Notes: a model not told the origin generated them from the sequence alone. Positions 53,091 through 63,578 are shown, counted from the stretch's first letter. The stretch is DNA of 64,000 nt from an uncultured Collinsella sp. (GCA_958352845.1 CATWQC010000002.1:1-64000); one strand, 5' to 3'. Numbers and translations: made by a program.

Positions 53091-53118
53091 AGTATACACG
53101 AGGAATCGCAAAGTGCAA
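53091..53118 (-). promoter_or_regulatory. Promoter of the tRNA-Ser pair
   Basis: Leftward TTGCAC, 16 bases, TATACT (53096-53091), 16 bases before the tRNA. Confidence 0.65.
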
Positions 53119-53520
53119 ACAGAAAAGTTGGCATTTTTTAAAACGCTTGGCCGCGCTTGGCGCTGCAGTGGGGTTTGAGGTGCCAAAAAACGGCTTCCGA
53201 CCAGCGTGGTTGATCAACTCAATTGTTCAAAAGGGGTATTCATAAGCGACTTGGCAATGAATTTAAAAATCTTTGGGTGGTGCTGTGGACCACTGGTATG
53301 CATTTTGCGACCACAGCCTTGTGCCCGTTGACCTGCGGCTTGGCTCAGCTTGTCCCCACGGCACCGTATCTTGTCCACAGATCTGTCAAGCTTTTGGTCG
53401 GCATTTGGTTGGAATGCGCATGAAACGTGGTGCGAGTATGGGCATATGTGGAGGTCATGAGGTTGTAGCTGCATATTCTTGCGGCTTGGGAGGTTGAAAG
53501 ATATTATTACCAAGTCTTTT
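53119..53520. other. Gene-free region upstream of rpsF
   Basis: About 400 bases in which I find no supported gene; the short open frames here lack ribosome-binding sites and family resemblance. It contains TTGTCCACA at 53371-53379, the preferred DnaA box of several actinobacteria, and a purine-rich GGGAGGTTGAAAG near 53487. Confidence 0.5.
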
Positions 53521-53525
53521 CCTGC

Positions 53526-53552
53526 TTCAGGCGCACCTTCACGACCTGAAGC
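53526..53552 (+). promoter_or_regulatory. Hairpin in the rpsF leader
   Basis: GCTTCAGG pairs with CCTGAAGC shortly before the rpsF ribosome-binding site. rpsF leaders in many bacteria hold an S6:S18 autoregulatory structure; whether this hairpin is one is a guess. Confidence 0.4.
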
Positions 53553-53578
53553 CACATTTGCCCAGAGGAGGTGACAAT

Positions 53579-53872
53579 ATGAAGGCTTATGAACTGCTGT
53601 TCTTTGTTGACCCGTCGCTCGACCCCGAGACTCGTCTCGCTGTTATGAAGCGTATCGATACCACGATCGCTGAGGGCGCTGGCAAGGTCGACTCCGTTGA
53701 CGAGTGGGGCAAGCGCAAGCTCGCCTACGAGATCAACGACCTCACCGATGGTGACTACACCCTCATCAACTTCCACGCAGATCCTACCCAGATCGCCGAG
53801 CTTGATCGCGTCCTGCGCATCACCGACGCTGTGGTCCGCCACATGATCGTCCGTCGCGACGACCAGGAGTAA
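53579..53872 (+). CDS. rpsF: 30S ribosomal protein S6
   Basis: 97 residues from ATG 53579 after AGGAGGTGA. MKAYELLFFVDPSLD, then VDEWGKRKLAYEINDLTDGDY are standard for S6, which pairs with S18 on the 30S platform. First gene of rpsF-ssb-rpsR-rplI. Confidence 0.97.
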   Translation: MKAYELLFFVDPSLDPETRLAVMKRIDTTIAEGAGKVDSVDEWGKRKLAYEINDLTDGDYTLINFHADPTQIAELDRVLRITDAVVRHMIVRRDDQE

Positions 53873-53920
53873 GACTGTCGTTTTGGACTGGGCTTGTGCC
53901 CCAAGAGGAAGTAGTGAGTT

Positions 53921-54373
53921 ATGAGCATCAATCGAGTGAACATCACCGGTAACCTCACCCGCGATCCCGAGCTGCGCGCCACCGCCGGCGGAACCCAGGT
54001 TCTGTCCTTTGGCGTCGCCGTGAACGATCGTCGCCGCAACGCGCAGACTGGCGAGTGGGAGGACTATCCCAACTTTGTCGACTGCACCATGTTCGGCACC
54101 CGCGCCGAGGCCGTGAGCCGTTTCCTGGCAAAGGGAAACAAGGTCGCGATCGAGGGAAAGCTGCGCTACAGCTCTTGGGAGCGCGACGGCCAGCGCCGGA
54201 GCAAGCTTGAGGTCATCGTCGATGAGATCGAGTTTATGAGCTCCCGTGGTGGCCAGGGTGGCTACGATCAGGGCGGTTACGCCCCCGCAGCTCCCGCGCC
54301 CGCAGCACGTCCTGCCGCGCCGGTGGCTACGCCGCCCGCGGTCGACGTCTACGATGAGGACATCCCGTTCTAA
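53921..54373 (+). CDS. ssb: Single-stranded DNA-binding protein
   Basis: 150 residues. OB fold (MSINRVNITGNLTRDPELR, WEDYPNFVDCTMFG), Gly/Ala/Pro-rich linker and the acidic C-terminal tip YDEDIPF that recruits repair and replication proteins. Lies between rpsF and rpsR, the usual order. Confidence 0.97.
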   Translation: MSINRVNITGNLTRDPELRATAGGTQVLSFGVAVNDRRRNAQTGEWEDYPNFVDCTMFGTRAEAVSRFLAKGNKVAIEGKLRYSSWERDGQRRSKLEVIVDEIEFMSSRGGQGGYDQGGYAPAAPAPAARPAAPVATPPAVDVYDEDIPF

Positions 54374-54445
54374 GGGTTGTTCACCTATTTTTGAGTGAGA
54401 GGCGGCTTCGGTTCGCCGAAGTTGCCAAATGAAAGGTATTTTGAC

Positions 54446-54712
54446 ATGGCTAATGATTTTTCTGCACGTCAGCCGCGTCGTAAGTACTGCCAGTTCTGCA
54501 AGGAGAACACTGAGTTCATCGACTATAAGGACACTCAGCTTCTCCGTAAGTACATGACCGATCGTGGCAAGATCAAGCCCCGTCGCGTCACTGGCGCTTG
54601 CACGCAGCATCAGCATGACATCGCCAACGCCATCAAGCGCGCCCGCGAGATGGCTCTCCTGCCGTACACCGTCCCCGTGGTTTCCTCTCGTGGCAACCGC
54701 GACCGCGGCTAA
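54446..54712 (+). CDS. rpsR: 30S ribosomal protein S18
   Basis: 88 residues from ATG 54446 (AAAGG upstream). RRKYCQFCKENTEFIDYKD and the core LLRKYMTDRGKIKPRRVTG are diagnostic. The Cys residues CQFC mark the zinc-type paralogue. The C-terminus is slightly extended and basic. Confidence 0.96.
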   Translation: MANDFSARQPRRKYCQFCKENTEFIDYKDTQLLRKYMTDRGKIKPRRVTGACTQHQHDIANAIKRAREMALLPYTVPVVSSRGNRDRG

Positions 54713-54727
54713 GAAGGGAGACGCATC

Positions 54728-55267
54728 ATGAAGGTTATTCTTCTCGATGAGATCAAGGGCAAGGGCGGCGAGGGTGACGTCGTAGAGGTCGCTCAGGGTT
54801 ACGCTGAGAACTTCCTGTTCCCCAAGAAGCTCGCTGTTGCCGCCACCAAGGGCAACCTCAAGCAGCTTGACGAGCGTCGCAACAACATCGCCAAGCGCGA
54901 GGCCGTCCGTCTGGCTACCGCCAACGAGACCAAGGCTGCCTTCGAGGGCAAGACGGTCACCGTTGACGTCAAGGTCGGCGACGAGGGCATCCTCTTTGGC
55001 TCCGTTACCGCCGCTATGATCGCTGACGCCATCAAGGCTCAGCTCGGTATGGACATCGACCGCAAGCGCGTCGAGCTCGGTAAGCCCATCAAGGTTGCCG
55101 GTGCCCACACCGTTGCCATCTCGCTGTACCGCGAGATCAAGGCCGAGGTTGTCGTTCTCGTCGGCGTTACCGCCGAGGAGCTCGCTGCCGAGGCTGAGGT
55201 CGAGGAGGCCGCTGAGGTCGCCGAGGCCGAGACCGCCGAGGTCGAGACTGAGGCTGCTGCCGAGTAG
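54728..55267 (+). CDS. rplI: 50S ribosomal protein L9 with acidic C-terminal extension
   Basis: 179 residues; L9 is usually about 150. The N-terminal MKVILLDEIKGKGGEGDVVEVAQGYAENFLFPKK-type domain (residues 1-50, shown here only in part: GKGGEGDVVEV and GYAENFLFP) and the C-terminal domain are normal, but residues about 153-179 are an added Ala/Glu/Val tail. Last gene of the rpsF operon. Confidence 0.94.
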   Translation: MKVILLDEIKGKGGEGDVVEVAQGYAENFLFPKKLAVAATKGNLKQLDERRNNIAKREAVRLATANETKAAFEGKTVTVDVKVGDEGILFGSVTAAMIADAIKAQLGMDIDRKRVELGKPIKVAGAHTVAISLYREIKAEVVVLVGVTAEELAAEAEVEEAAEVAEAETAEVETEAAAE

Positions 55268-55299
55268 CATTTGCTGCAACGCAACAATCTTGTTCTAAG

Positions 55300-55334
55300 A
55301 AGGGCGCTCTGGGAAACCAGGGCGCCCTTTTGTT
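55300..55334 (+). terminator. Terminator of the rpsF operon
   Basis: A 13-bp stem (one G-U) around GAAA (55300-55312 with 55317-55329), followed by TTTTG. Confidence 0.9.
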
Positions 55335-55491
55335 ATTTGCGCTGAGTGAGTGTCATGGTGAACGTTGCGTCGAAGTCCTATATACAGGACCGTTCATCCG
55401 TTTGGTTCGGTGATGATTGGCGGCGCGCGGCGCGTTTTGGGACCGTGGCTGATACTATGGATGCTCGCAAGCGATATGAATGAGGATGCTC

Positions 55492-56883
55492 ATGGCATAT
55501 GACGATAGGGAGACCGGGCTGACGGTTGAGGACCGCGGCTCAAAGTTGGGTCTTCCCCAAAACCAAGATGCAGAGGCCAATGTGCTGGCCGCTATGCTGC
55601 TATCGCCCGAGGTGGTCGAAGAAGCCCAGGTCGAGCTGCAGCCCGATGACTTCTACCGGCCCATTCATAAGACCATCTATACCGCGATGGTCGATATGTA
55701 CAACAGCCGCATTCCCATCGACTCCATCTCGCTGATCGATTACCTGCGAAGCATCAACAAGCTCGATGCCGTGGGCGGCGAAGCGTACATTTTGGAGTTG
55801 ATGGGTCAGACCCTGTCGCTCGTCAACTGGCAGCATCATGCCGCCATCGTTCGCCGCGATTCGATGCTGCGTGAGCTGATCGGCGCCACCAACGAGATCA
55901 ACGCGCTGGCATATAATGCCCCCACCGACACCAAAGAGGTTGTCGAGCTGGCCGAGAGCAAGCTGCTCAAGGTTACGGCACGCGAGGTCAAGTCGAGCTA
56001 CAAGACGTTGACCGAGTTTATGGTCGAGGCCTATAACGAGGCCGAGGAAGTGTGCCAGGCCGGTGGCCAGGCTGCGGGCGTGCCCACGGGCTTTCCGTCA
56101 CTCGACCGCATGCTCATGGGTTTTCGCGAAGGCCAGCTCATCATTATCGGCGCCCGCCCTGCCGTGGGTAAGACGTCGTTTGCCCTGAATCTGGCTCTCA
56201 ACGCTGCCGCTGCTGGTTATACCGTCGGCTTCTTCTCGCTGGAGATGTCGGGCAAGGAAATTGCCCAGCGTCTGATTTGCGCCTATGCCATGATCTCGAT
56301 AAGTGACTTCCGCATGGGCCGCATTAGCCCCGAGCAGTGGGCCAATATCAACGAGGCCACGCAGACCTTGTCCAAGCTCGATATTCTGATTGACGATACG
56401 CCCGGCACCACAGTGACCGAGATTCGCGCCAAGAGCCGCCGCATGCTCCATAACAAGGAGAAGGCAATCATCATCCTGGACTACCTGCAGCTGGTGAGTC
56501 CTCCGCCGGGACGCCGCTCCGAGAGCCGTACCGTCGAGGTTTCGGAGATGTCGCGTGGTCTGAAGATCATGGCTAAGGAGCTCAAGATCCCGCTCATCGC
56601 GCTGTCGCAGCTTTCGCGTCAGGTCGAATCCCGTACCGGCAAGCGCCCGCAGCTTTCCGACCTTCGTGAATCGGGCTCTATCGAGCAGGACGCTGATATC
56701 GTTATGTTCTTGGACCGCTCCGCCGACGAGGCCGAAGCCTCGCGCGACGATCGACCCGACGAGGGCGTTACGCGTATCGTCGTGGCCAAGAACCGTTCGG
56801 GCCCGATCGGCGACGTCGACCTGATGTTCCTGCCGGCATCCACCAAGTTCTATGAGCTTGATGGGGCACATGCCGAGGAGTAG
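55492..56883 (+). CDS. dnaB: Replicative DNA helicase DnaB
   Basis: 463 residues from ATG 55492 (GAGG six bases upstream). N-terminal DnaB domain (PQNQDAEANVLAAMLLSPE), then RecA-like domain with Walker A GARPAVGKTSFALN, Walker B IIILDYLQL, and SRQVESRTGKRPQLSDLRESGSIEQDAD split here as ESRTGKRPQLSDLRESG and IEQDADIVMFLDR. It unwinds DNA at forks. Loaded probably by DciA (34.9 kb). No intein is present. Confidence 0.96.
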   Translation: MAYDDRETGLTVEDRGSKLGLPQNQDAEANVLAAMLLSPEVVEEAQVELQPDDFYRPIHKTIYTAMVDMYNSRIPIDSISLIDYLRSINKLDAVGGEAYILELMGQTLSLVNWQHHAAIVRRDSMLRELIGATNEINALAYNAPTDTKEVVELAESKLLKVTAREVKSSYKTLTEFMVEAYNEAEEVCQAGGQAAGVPTGFPSLDRMLMGFREGQLIIIGARPAVGKTSFALNLALNAAAAGYTVGFFSLEMSGKEIAQRLICAYAMISISDFRMGRISPEQWANINEATQTLSKLDILIDDTPGTTVTEIRAKSRRMLHNKEKAIIILDYLQLVSPPPGRRSESRTVEVSEMSRGLKIMAKELKIPLIALSQLSRQVESRTGKRPQLSDLRESGSIEQDADIVMFLDRSADEAEASRDDRPDEGVTRIVVAKNRSGPIGDVDLMFLPASTKFYELDGAHAEE

Positions 56884-56976
56884 GACAGACGCCCGTTGCA
56901 CGGGTATACTGGGAATGTTTTGTGCTTCTGCGTGCCGGCGTGGCGCGTAGACAGTCCATGAATGTAAGGAGTAAAC

Positions 56977-58263
<1,287 letters not shown>

Positions 58264-58285
58264 TCGGGACTATTTGGTTATTGCG

Positions 58286-58327
58286 ATATACCCCTTTGCA
58301 GCCCGGACGGGCGGCCGAGGGGTATAT
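58286..58327 (+). terminator. Hairpin between purA and purD
   Basis: ATATACCCCT pairs with AGGGGTATAT (58286-58295 with 58318-58327), with a GC-rich inner part, followed by TTGCTTG. Probably the purA terminator, or a leader structure of purD. Confidence 0.6.
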
Positions 58328-58381
58328 TTGCTTGCAAAGGGCTCGCGCGGAGCGAGCCGTTAATCCATAGAGGAGGCACCC

Positions 58382-59686
58382 TTGAAGGCGGACACTCAAA
58401 CCATCGACATCCTGTTGTTGGGCAGCGGCGGCCGTGAGCATGCTTTGGCAGCTAAGCTCGCAGCATCACCGCGCGCCGGCAAGCTCTACATTGCGCCGGG
58501 TAACGGCGGCACCGCGAGCTGCGGCGAGAACGTTGTTCTCGACGACTGCGATCCTGCGGCCGTGGCGGCGTTTGCGCAGAGCCACGGATGCGGACTCGTG
58601 GTAATTGGCCCCGAGGCTCCGCTCGTGGCGGGCGTGGCCGACGCCGTGCGCGCGGCGGGTATTCCCTGCTTTGGCCCGGGTGCCGAGGGCGCCCAGATGG
58701 AGGGCTCCAAGCTGTTCTCCAAGCAGCTCATGGAGCGTGCGGGCATTCCGACGGCAGCCTACGGCTCGTTTACCGACGAGGCTTCGGCTCTCGCCTACGT
58801 ACGCGAGCAAGGCGCTCCGCTGGTCGTCAAGGCTGACGGCCTTGCCGCGGGCAAGGGCGTTATCGTGGCGACCGAACTTGAGCAGGCCGAGGAAGCCGTG
58901 CGCGAGTGCTTTGGCGGCACCTTTGGCGATGCCGGCAACACCGTGGTTATCGAGGAGATGCTGACCGGCCCCGAGTGCTCGCTGTTGGCCTTTACCGACG
59001 GCAAGACCGTGCGCCCCATGGCCACCTCGCAGGACCACAAGCGCGCGCTCGAGGGCGACAAGGGCCCCAACACCGGCGGCATGGGCGTCTACAGCCCGGT
59101 GCCCATCGTGACCGACGAGGAGCACACCACCATGGTGAAGGTCATGGAGCAGACCGTGGCCGAGCTCGCTGCCGAGGGTATCGACTACCGCGGCTGCCTG
59201 TACGGCGGCTTTATGCTCACGCCTGCCGGTCCCAAGGTACTGGAGTTCAATGCCCGCTTTGGTGATCCCGAGACTCAGGTCGTGCTGCCGCGCCTTAAGA
59301 ATGACCTGGTCGAGGTCATGCTGGCTTGTGCCAACTGCGAGCTCGATCAGATTGAGCTCGACTGGCGTGACGAGTGGGCCGTGGCCGTTGTCCTGACGAG
59401 CGCGGGTTATCCCGGCAGCTACGAGAAGGGCAAGGTCATCACTGGCATTGAGGATGCCGAGGCCATGGAGAACGTGACCGTGTACCACGCGGGCACTGCC
59501 GTGGTGGACGGCCAGCTCGTGACCAATGGTGGCCGCGTGCTTGCCGTGACCGCTCTGGGCGACACGTTCGAGAACGCTCGCAACCTTGCCTACGAGGCCT
59601 GCGAGAAGATTGATTTTGAGGGCAAGACCCTGCGTCACGATATCGGCCTGCGCGCGCTGCGCGGCCGCGACGCCTGGGATGCCTAA
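58382..59686 (+). CDS. purD: Phosphoribosylamine--glycine ligase (GAR synthetase)
   Basis: 434 residues from TTG after GGAGG. ATP-grasp enzyme: LLLGSGGREHALA at the N-terminus, GPEAPLVAGV, VKADGLAAGKGV, SQDHKRALEGDKGPNTGGMG and FNARFGDPETQ. It makes GAR in purine synthesis. Likely co-transcribed with the NUDIX gene 21 bases downstream. Confidence 0.96.
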   Translation: MKADTQTIDILLLGSGGREHALAAKLAASPRAGKLYIAPGNGGTASCGENVVLDDCDPAAVAAFAQSHGCGLVVIGPEAPLVAGVADAVRAAGIPCFGPGAEGAQMEGSKLFSKQLMERAGIPTAAYGSFTDEASALAYVREQGAPLVVKADGLAAGKGVIVATELEQAEEAVRECFGGTFGDAGNTVVIEEMLTGPECSLLAFTDGKTVRPMATSQDHKRALEGDKGPNTGGMGVYSPVPIVTDEEHTTMVKVMEQTVAELAAEGIDYRGCLYGGFMLTPAGPKVLEFNARFGDPETQVVLPRLKNDLVEVMLACANCELDQIELDWRDEWAVAVVLTSAGYPGSYEKGKVITGIEDAEAMENVTVYHAGTAVVDGQLVTNGGRVLAVTALGDTFENARNLAYEACEKIDFEGKTLRHDIGLRALRGRDAWDA

Positions 59687-59707
59687 AATCCGAGAGGAAT
59701 GAGACGG

Positions 59708-60403
59708 ATGGACGAGAAGAACGAAGAGCTCGTGGACGCGCAGATCGTCGAAGAGGACAGCCGCATGTATGGGCACGCCGAGGGCGAGCCTGGTGGCGAG
59801 GTCGCTGACGAGCCGGCGCTGGTGCTGGGCGACGACGACCCGCACGATGCCGAGCTGCACGAGAAGATTCTTTCGGAGGAGTGCGCCTGGAAGGGCAAGA
59901 TCCTCGACGTCCACCGTCTTGAGGTTGAGCTGCCCAACGGTCACCGCAGCGCCCGCGATATCGTTCGCCATCCGGGTGCGGCGGCCGTTGTGGCACTGAC
60001 CGAGAGCGGCAAGATCGTACTGGTGCGTCAGTACCGCACCGCCATCGACCGCGTGACGGTCGAGATTCCCGCCGGCAAGCTCGATCCAGGCGAGGACCCA
60101 CTCGATTGCGCCAAACGCGAGCTGCATGAGGAGACGGGCTTTAGGGCTGGTCGTATTCGCTTTTTGACGTCGATTGTCACGTCCTGCGGTTTTTGCGATG
60201 AGATCATCCACATCTACTTGGCTACCAAGCTCGAGTTTGATGCGCCCAACCCCGATGATGACGAGTTTGTCAACGTTGACCTGGTGCCGCTGCACGAGCT
60301 GATCGACGCCGTGCTCGACGGCAAGATCGAAGACGCCAAGACCGTCGTAGGCGCTTTGGCCTGCGATAGCATCGCGCACCGCCTTGGGGGCACGGAGCTC
60401 TAG
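59708..60403 (+). CDS. NUDIX hydrolase, ADP-ribose pyrophosphatase-like
   Basis: 231 residues from ATG 59708; a start at 59699 leaves only one base after GAGAGG and is unlikely. The first 55 residues are acidic and low complexity; the NUDIX box GKLDPGEDPLDCAKRELHEETGF (begin about 126) fits GX5EX7REUXEEXGU, and the flanking pattern matches ADP-ribose or ADP-sugar hydrolases (ARRRPPs). Substrate is inferred. It follows purD. Confidence 0.85.
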   Translation: MDEKNEELVDAQIVEEDSRMYGHAEGEPGGEVADEPALVLGDDDPHDAELHEKILSEECAWKGKILDVHRLEVELPNGHRSARDIVRHPGAAAVVALTESGKIVLVRQYRTAIDRVTVEIPAGKLDPGEDPLDCAKRELHEETGFRAGRIRFLTSIVTSCGFCDEIIHIYLATKLEFDAPNPDDDEFVNVDLVPLHELIDAVLDGKIEDAKTVVGALACDSIAHRLGGTEL

Positions 60404-60431
60404 GTTACGCGGTTTTACCAAACCGCGTAAC
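60404..60431 (+). terminator. Hairpin after the NUDIX gene
   Basis: A perfect 12-bp stem GTTACGCGGTTT/AAACCGCGTAAC around TACC, one base after the stop codon, without a T run. Confidence 0.6.
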
Positions 60432-60444
60432 GAGTCGACGCTGC

Positions 60445-60542
60445 AAACGCCCCTAAGCGGCAATCTGCCTTTCAATCGTCGCTCGCGTACCGAAGTACGC
60501 GTCGCTCCTCTTTCAAGACACCTTGCTCGCTTAGGGACGTTT
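60445..60542. repeat. Nested palindromic element before the ABC exporter gene
   Basis: AAACGCCCCTAAGCG (60445-60459) pairs with CGCTTAGGGACGTTT (60528-60542) with one mismatch; at the centre GCGTAC-CGAA-GTACGC (60485-60500) forms a tight hairpin, and intermediate bases pair partially. No protein is encoded. Confidence 0.65.
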
Positions 60543-60650
60543 TCGCTGACGTTGCTAGAACATCGGCGTTATGTTTGTTGGGACGCTTTGTTTTCAGCCC
60601 GACCGGCTCAACCGGATTTATCACGCTATTTATTTCTCTTCGAGGACTGC

Positions 60651-62423
60651 ATGTTTAAGAGGTTTCTTTCGTATTACGAGCCCCAGATGGGGCTTTTTGT
60701 TGCTGATACTGTTTGTGCTCTGGTGCTTGCTGCCATTGACCTGGCGTTCCCCATTATCCTGCGCAATTTGACCGGTGGGCTGTTTACCCAGGGCCAGGCT
60801 GCCATTATGCAGGCGCTCGGTATGATCGCGGTGGGGCTGGTGCTGATGTATGCCGTTCGCTGCGCCTGCCGCTACTTTGTGAGCTATTGGGGTCACGTGA
60901 TGGGCGCGCGCATGGAGTCCAAGATGCGCGAGGACCTGTTCGACCAGTATGAGCGCTTTAGCTTTGCGTACTTCGACCGCAACAGCTCGGGCGACATGAT
61001 GAGCCGCGTGGTCAACGACCTGTTCGATATCTGCGAGGCGGCGCACCACGTGCCCGAGTGGATCATCATCTGCGGCATCGAGATTATCGGATCGTTTGTG
61101 ATTCTCTTTACCATCGCCCCGGTGCTGGCGCTCGCCATGGCCGTGGTGACGGCGGCGTTTGCGGTCATCATGTTTTGGCAGAACATGCGCATGCGCGAGG
61201 TCTTTAGCGACAACCGCAAAAAAATCAGCGGCATCAATGCGCAGCTGCAGGATTCGCTGGCGGGCATGCGCGTGGTCAAGAGCTTTGCCAATGAGGAGAC
61301 CGAACGCTTCAAGTTCCGCGCCTCCAACAATCGCTATCTTTCGTCCAAGGAGAACATGTATCACGCCATGGGCGTCTATACCGCGACGTATGGCCTGCTC
61401 TCGGGTGTGCTCTATGTGATCGTGGTGCTGCTGGGCGGCTGGCTGGTCGCCCAGGGACAGCTGCAGGCGGTCGATATGGCGACCTTCGCGCTCTACATTT
61501 CGCTGTTCTGCACGCCGCTCGAGACACTCGTCAATTCGGCCGAAACGTATCAGAAGGCTATCGCCGGCTTTAGGCGTATGGACGAGGTGCTCTCGACCGC
61601 GCCGGATATCCAGGACAAGCCGGGCGCCACGGATCTGCAGGTGACTGCCGGCGCCGTGGAGTATCACGACGTGTGCTTTAACTACGAGGATGTTGAGCTG
61701 GGCGAGGGCGATGCCGACGAGCGTCCCGTTATCGACCATATGGACCTGTCCATCAAGCCCGGGCAGACCATCGCTTTGGTTGGCCCTTCGGGCGGTGGCA
61801 AGTCCACGACCTGTTCGCTGCTGCCGCGCTTTTATGACGTGGCTGCCGGATCCATTAGCATCGACGGCCAAGACGTGCGCGATGTGACGCAGCAGAGCCT
61901 GCGCCGTGCCATCGGCCTGGTGCAGCAGGATGTCTATCTGTTTGACGGTACGATTGGCGAGAACATCGCCTACGGCAAGCCGGGCGCTACGGCGGAAGAG
62001 ATCGCCGAGGCCGCCCGTCGCGCCAACATCGATGCCTTTATCGAGTCGCTTCCACAGGGCTACGACACCGTGGTGGGCGAGCGTGGCAGCCGTCTTTCGG
62101 GCGGACAGAAGCAGCGTGTTGCCATCGCGCGCGTGTTTCTCAAGAACCCCAAGATCCTGATCTTGGACGAGGCGACGAGTGCTTTGGATAACGAGAGCGA
62201 GGAGGCGGTCCAGGAGTCGCTCGAAGAGCTGGCACGCGGCCGTACCACAATCATCATCGCCCACCGTCTTTCGACCATTAAGCATGCTGACGAGATTGCG
62301 ACTGTTGAGCATGGTCGCGTTGTGGAACGTGGCACGCATGAACAGCTTCTCGCCCGTGGCGGCACCTATGCCCGTTACTATCGAATGCAGTTCGAAGGTG
62401 CGCGTGCGCACGAGCTCGACTGA
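60651..62423 (+). CDS. ABC exporter (fused permease and ATPase), multidrug/lipid type
   Basis: 590 residues from ATG 60651 (GAGGA four bases upstream); the in-frame upstream extension crosses the palindromic element and is not real. Six TM helices in about 1-310, then the ATPase with Walker A GPSGGGKST, Q-loop, signature LSGGQKQRVAIARV, Walker B ILILDEATSALD and H-loop IIAHRLS. It would work as a homodimer or with a partner not in the window. Substrate unknown. Confidence 0.92.
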   Translation: MFKRFLSYYEPQMGLFVADTVCALVLAAIDLAFPIILRNLTGGLFTQGQAAIMQALGMIAVGLVLMYAVRCACRYFVSYWGHVMGARMESKMREDLFDQYERFSFAYFDRNSSGDMMSRVVNDLFDICEAAHHVPEWIIICGIEIIGSFVILFTIAPVLALAMAVVTAAFAVIMFWQNMRMREVFSDNRKKISGINAQLQDSLAGMRVVKSFANEETERFKFRASNNRYLSSKENMYHAMGVYTATYGLLSGVLYVIVVLLGGWLVAQGQLQAVDMATFALYISLFCTPLETLVNSAETYQKAIAGFRRMDEVLSTAPDIQDKPGATDLQVTAGAVEYHDVCFNYEDVELGEGDADERPVIDHMDLSIKPGQTIALVGPSGGGKSTTCSLLPRFYDVAAGSISIDGQDVRDVTQQSLRRAIGLVQQDVYLFDGTIGENIAYGKPGATAEEIAEAARRANIDAFIESLPQGYDTVVGERGSRLSGGQKQRVAIARVFLKNPKILILDEATSALDNESEEAVQESLEELARGRTTIIIAHRLSTIKHADEIATVEHGRVVERGTHEQLLARGGTYARYYRMQFEGARAHELD

Positions 62424-62442
62424 TTGATATGACAGGAAGTTT

Positions 62443-63408
62443 ATGGCTGACAAGAACCCTTTGACTCCGGAAGAAGTGACGGAGTTATTCTCCGAAATCG
62501 ATGCATCCGGTGTCTTGGATCCCACGCTTGCCAAAAAGCGAACTGAGCGCATGCGTGAGAAGGAGGCCGCGGCCAAGCGCGGTGACAAAGCGGCGCTAGC
62601 GCAGCTGCGCAGCGAGGACCGCGCGAGCCAGGCAAAACATATCGACCCGCTGTCCGAGGACGATCCTTCGGGCTCGCAGGTGAGCCATACCATTACGAAG
62701 ACCGCGATGGCCGTGGTCATCGGTATTTTGGTGCTGATCGTGGGCATGCAGATCGGCTACGGCGTGATGCGCCGTCTGAATACCGCCAACCTGTCCGAGA
62801 GCGTTTCGGTTGATACCGTTTCGACGGCGCTGAAGGGCGGCCTTGAGTGGGGCAACGGCTTTACGCAGTTCCCGCTCGACTTTACCGTCGATGAAGCCGA
62901 TGAACGCACGGGCACGGTCGAGGTGACGGTGTTGGACACGTCTTCTGCCAACGAGCTCGAGCTGTTGTCCAACGGGCAGATTCAGGCCGCGGCGCTTGCG
63001 ACCAACGCGCTGCTCAACGATAAGATCGACCGCGTGGTGTATAACGTTCACGCCTATATCGACGAGGATAGCAACATTCAGCACGATTCCTTCTTTGGCA
63101 TGTTCCCCGCGCGGGGCCACCAGAGCGCCATTTTGACGTTCGTGTGGACCAAGAGCTCATCCAACGCCACGAGTATCGACTGGAAGATGCGCATCGTGAG
63201 TATGGATGACACCATCGCCGAGCGCATTCAGAAGCAGGTGAACTCGGTGTCGTCGTTGATTGAGGATCCGGTGGTGAGCCAGACCAAGATTGACGAGGAA
63301 AAGACCGAGCGTGACCTGGAGCATCGTCTGCATGGCCGCGAGATTTTCCGCGGCGGCAAGCCCGATCGCACACCGTCCGAACTGCTGGAACAGGACAAGA
63401 AAAAGTAA
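62443..63408 (+). CDS. Single-TM protein of unknown function downstream of the ABC exporter
   Basis: 321 residues. A charged cytosolic N-terminus of about 85 residues, one TM helix (about 88-110) and a 200-residue extracytoplasmic domain with beta-rich segments (TGTVEVTVLDTS, KIDRVVYNVHAYIDED). The C-terminus is charged. It begins 19 bases after the exporter and probably shares its transcript. No family recognised. Confidence 0.7.
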   Translation: MADKNPLTPEEVTELFSEIDASGVLDPTLAKKRTERMREKEAAAKRGDKAALAQLRSEDRASQAKHIDPLSEDDPSGSQVSHTITKTAMAVVIGILVLIVGMQIGYGVMRRLNTANLSESVSVDTVSTALKGGLEWGNGFTQFPLDFTVDEADERTGTVEVTVLDTSSANELELLSNGQIQAAALATNALLNDKIDRVVYNVHAYIDEDSNIQHDSFFGMFPARGHQSAILTFVWTKSSSNATSIDWKMRIVSMDDTIAERIQKQVNSVSSLIEDPVVSQTKIDEEKTERDLEHRLHGREIFRGGKPDRTPSELLEQDKKK

Positions 63409-63414
63409 GACGCC

Positions 63415-63456
63415 ATCATCCCGCGTGAGCCACAAGCCCCGCGGGATGATTTTTTA
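63415..63456 (+). terminator. Terminator of the ABC exporter operon
   Basis: ATCATCCCGCG pairs with CGCGGGATGAT (63415-63425 with 63440-63450), followed by TTTTTAAT. Confidence 0.9.
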
Positions 63457-63551
63457 ATCCCCGTCCCAGAGAAATCATTATGCATAGAAAGTCATAATTA
63501 TCATTTCGTAAACATTTCGATGAAATTAACGCCATGAGGCATGCTTGCGGT

Positions 63552-63557
63552 TACAAT
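63552..63557 (+). promoter_or_regulatory. Possible carA -10 box
   Basis: TACAAT lies 22 bases before the PyrR-binding loop, which would give a leader of about 50 bases. A matching -35 is not clear. Confidence 0.45.
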
Positions 63558-63578
63558 ACCGCGAGGCCTAACTACACA

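Noticed and set aside
53223..53497. Small rightward open frames upstream of rpsF
   Set aside because: No ribosome-binding site, no recognisable domain, and composition unlike real genes here.
60384..60650. N-terminal 89-residue extension of the ABC exporter
   Set aside because: It overlaps the end of the NUDIX gene and the palindromic repeat; the ATG at 60651 has a GAGGA site and begins the normal exporter N-terminus.
60630..62747. 705-residue leftward open frame opposite the ABC exporter
   Set aside because: Antisense shadow; all ABC motifs are on the other strand.
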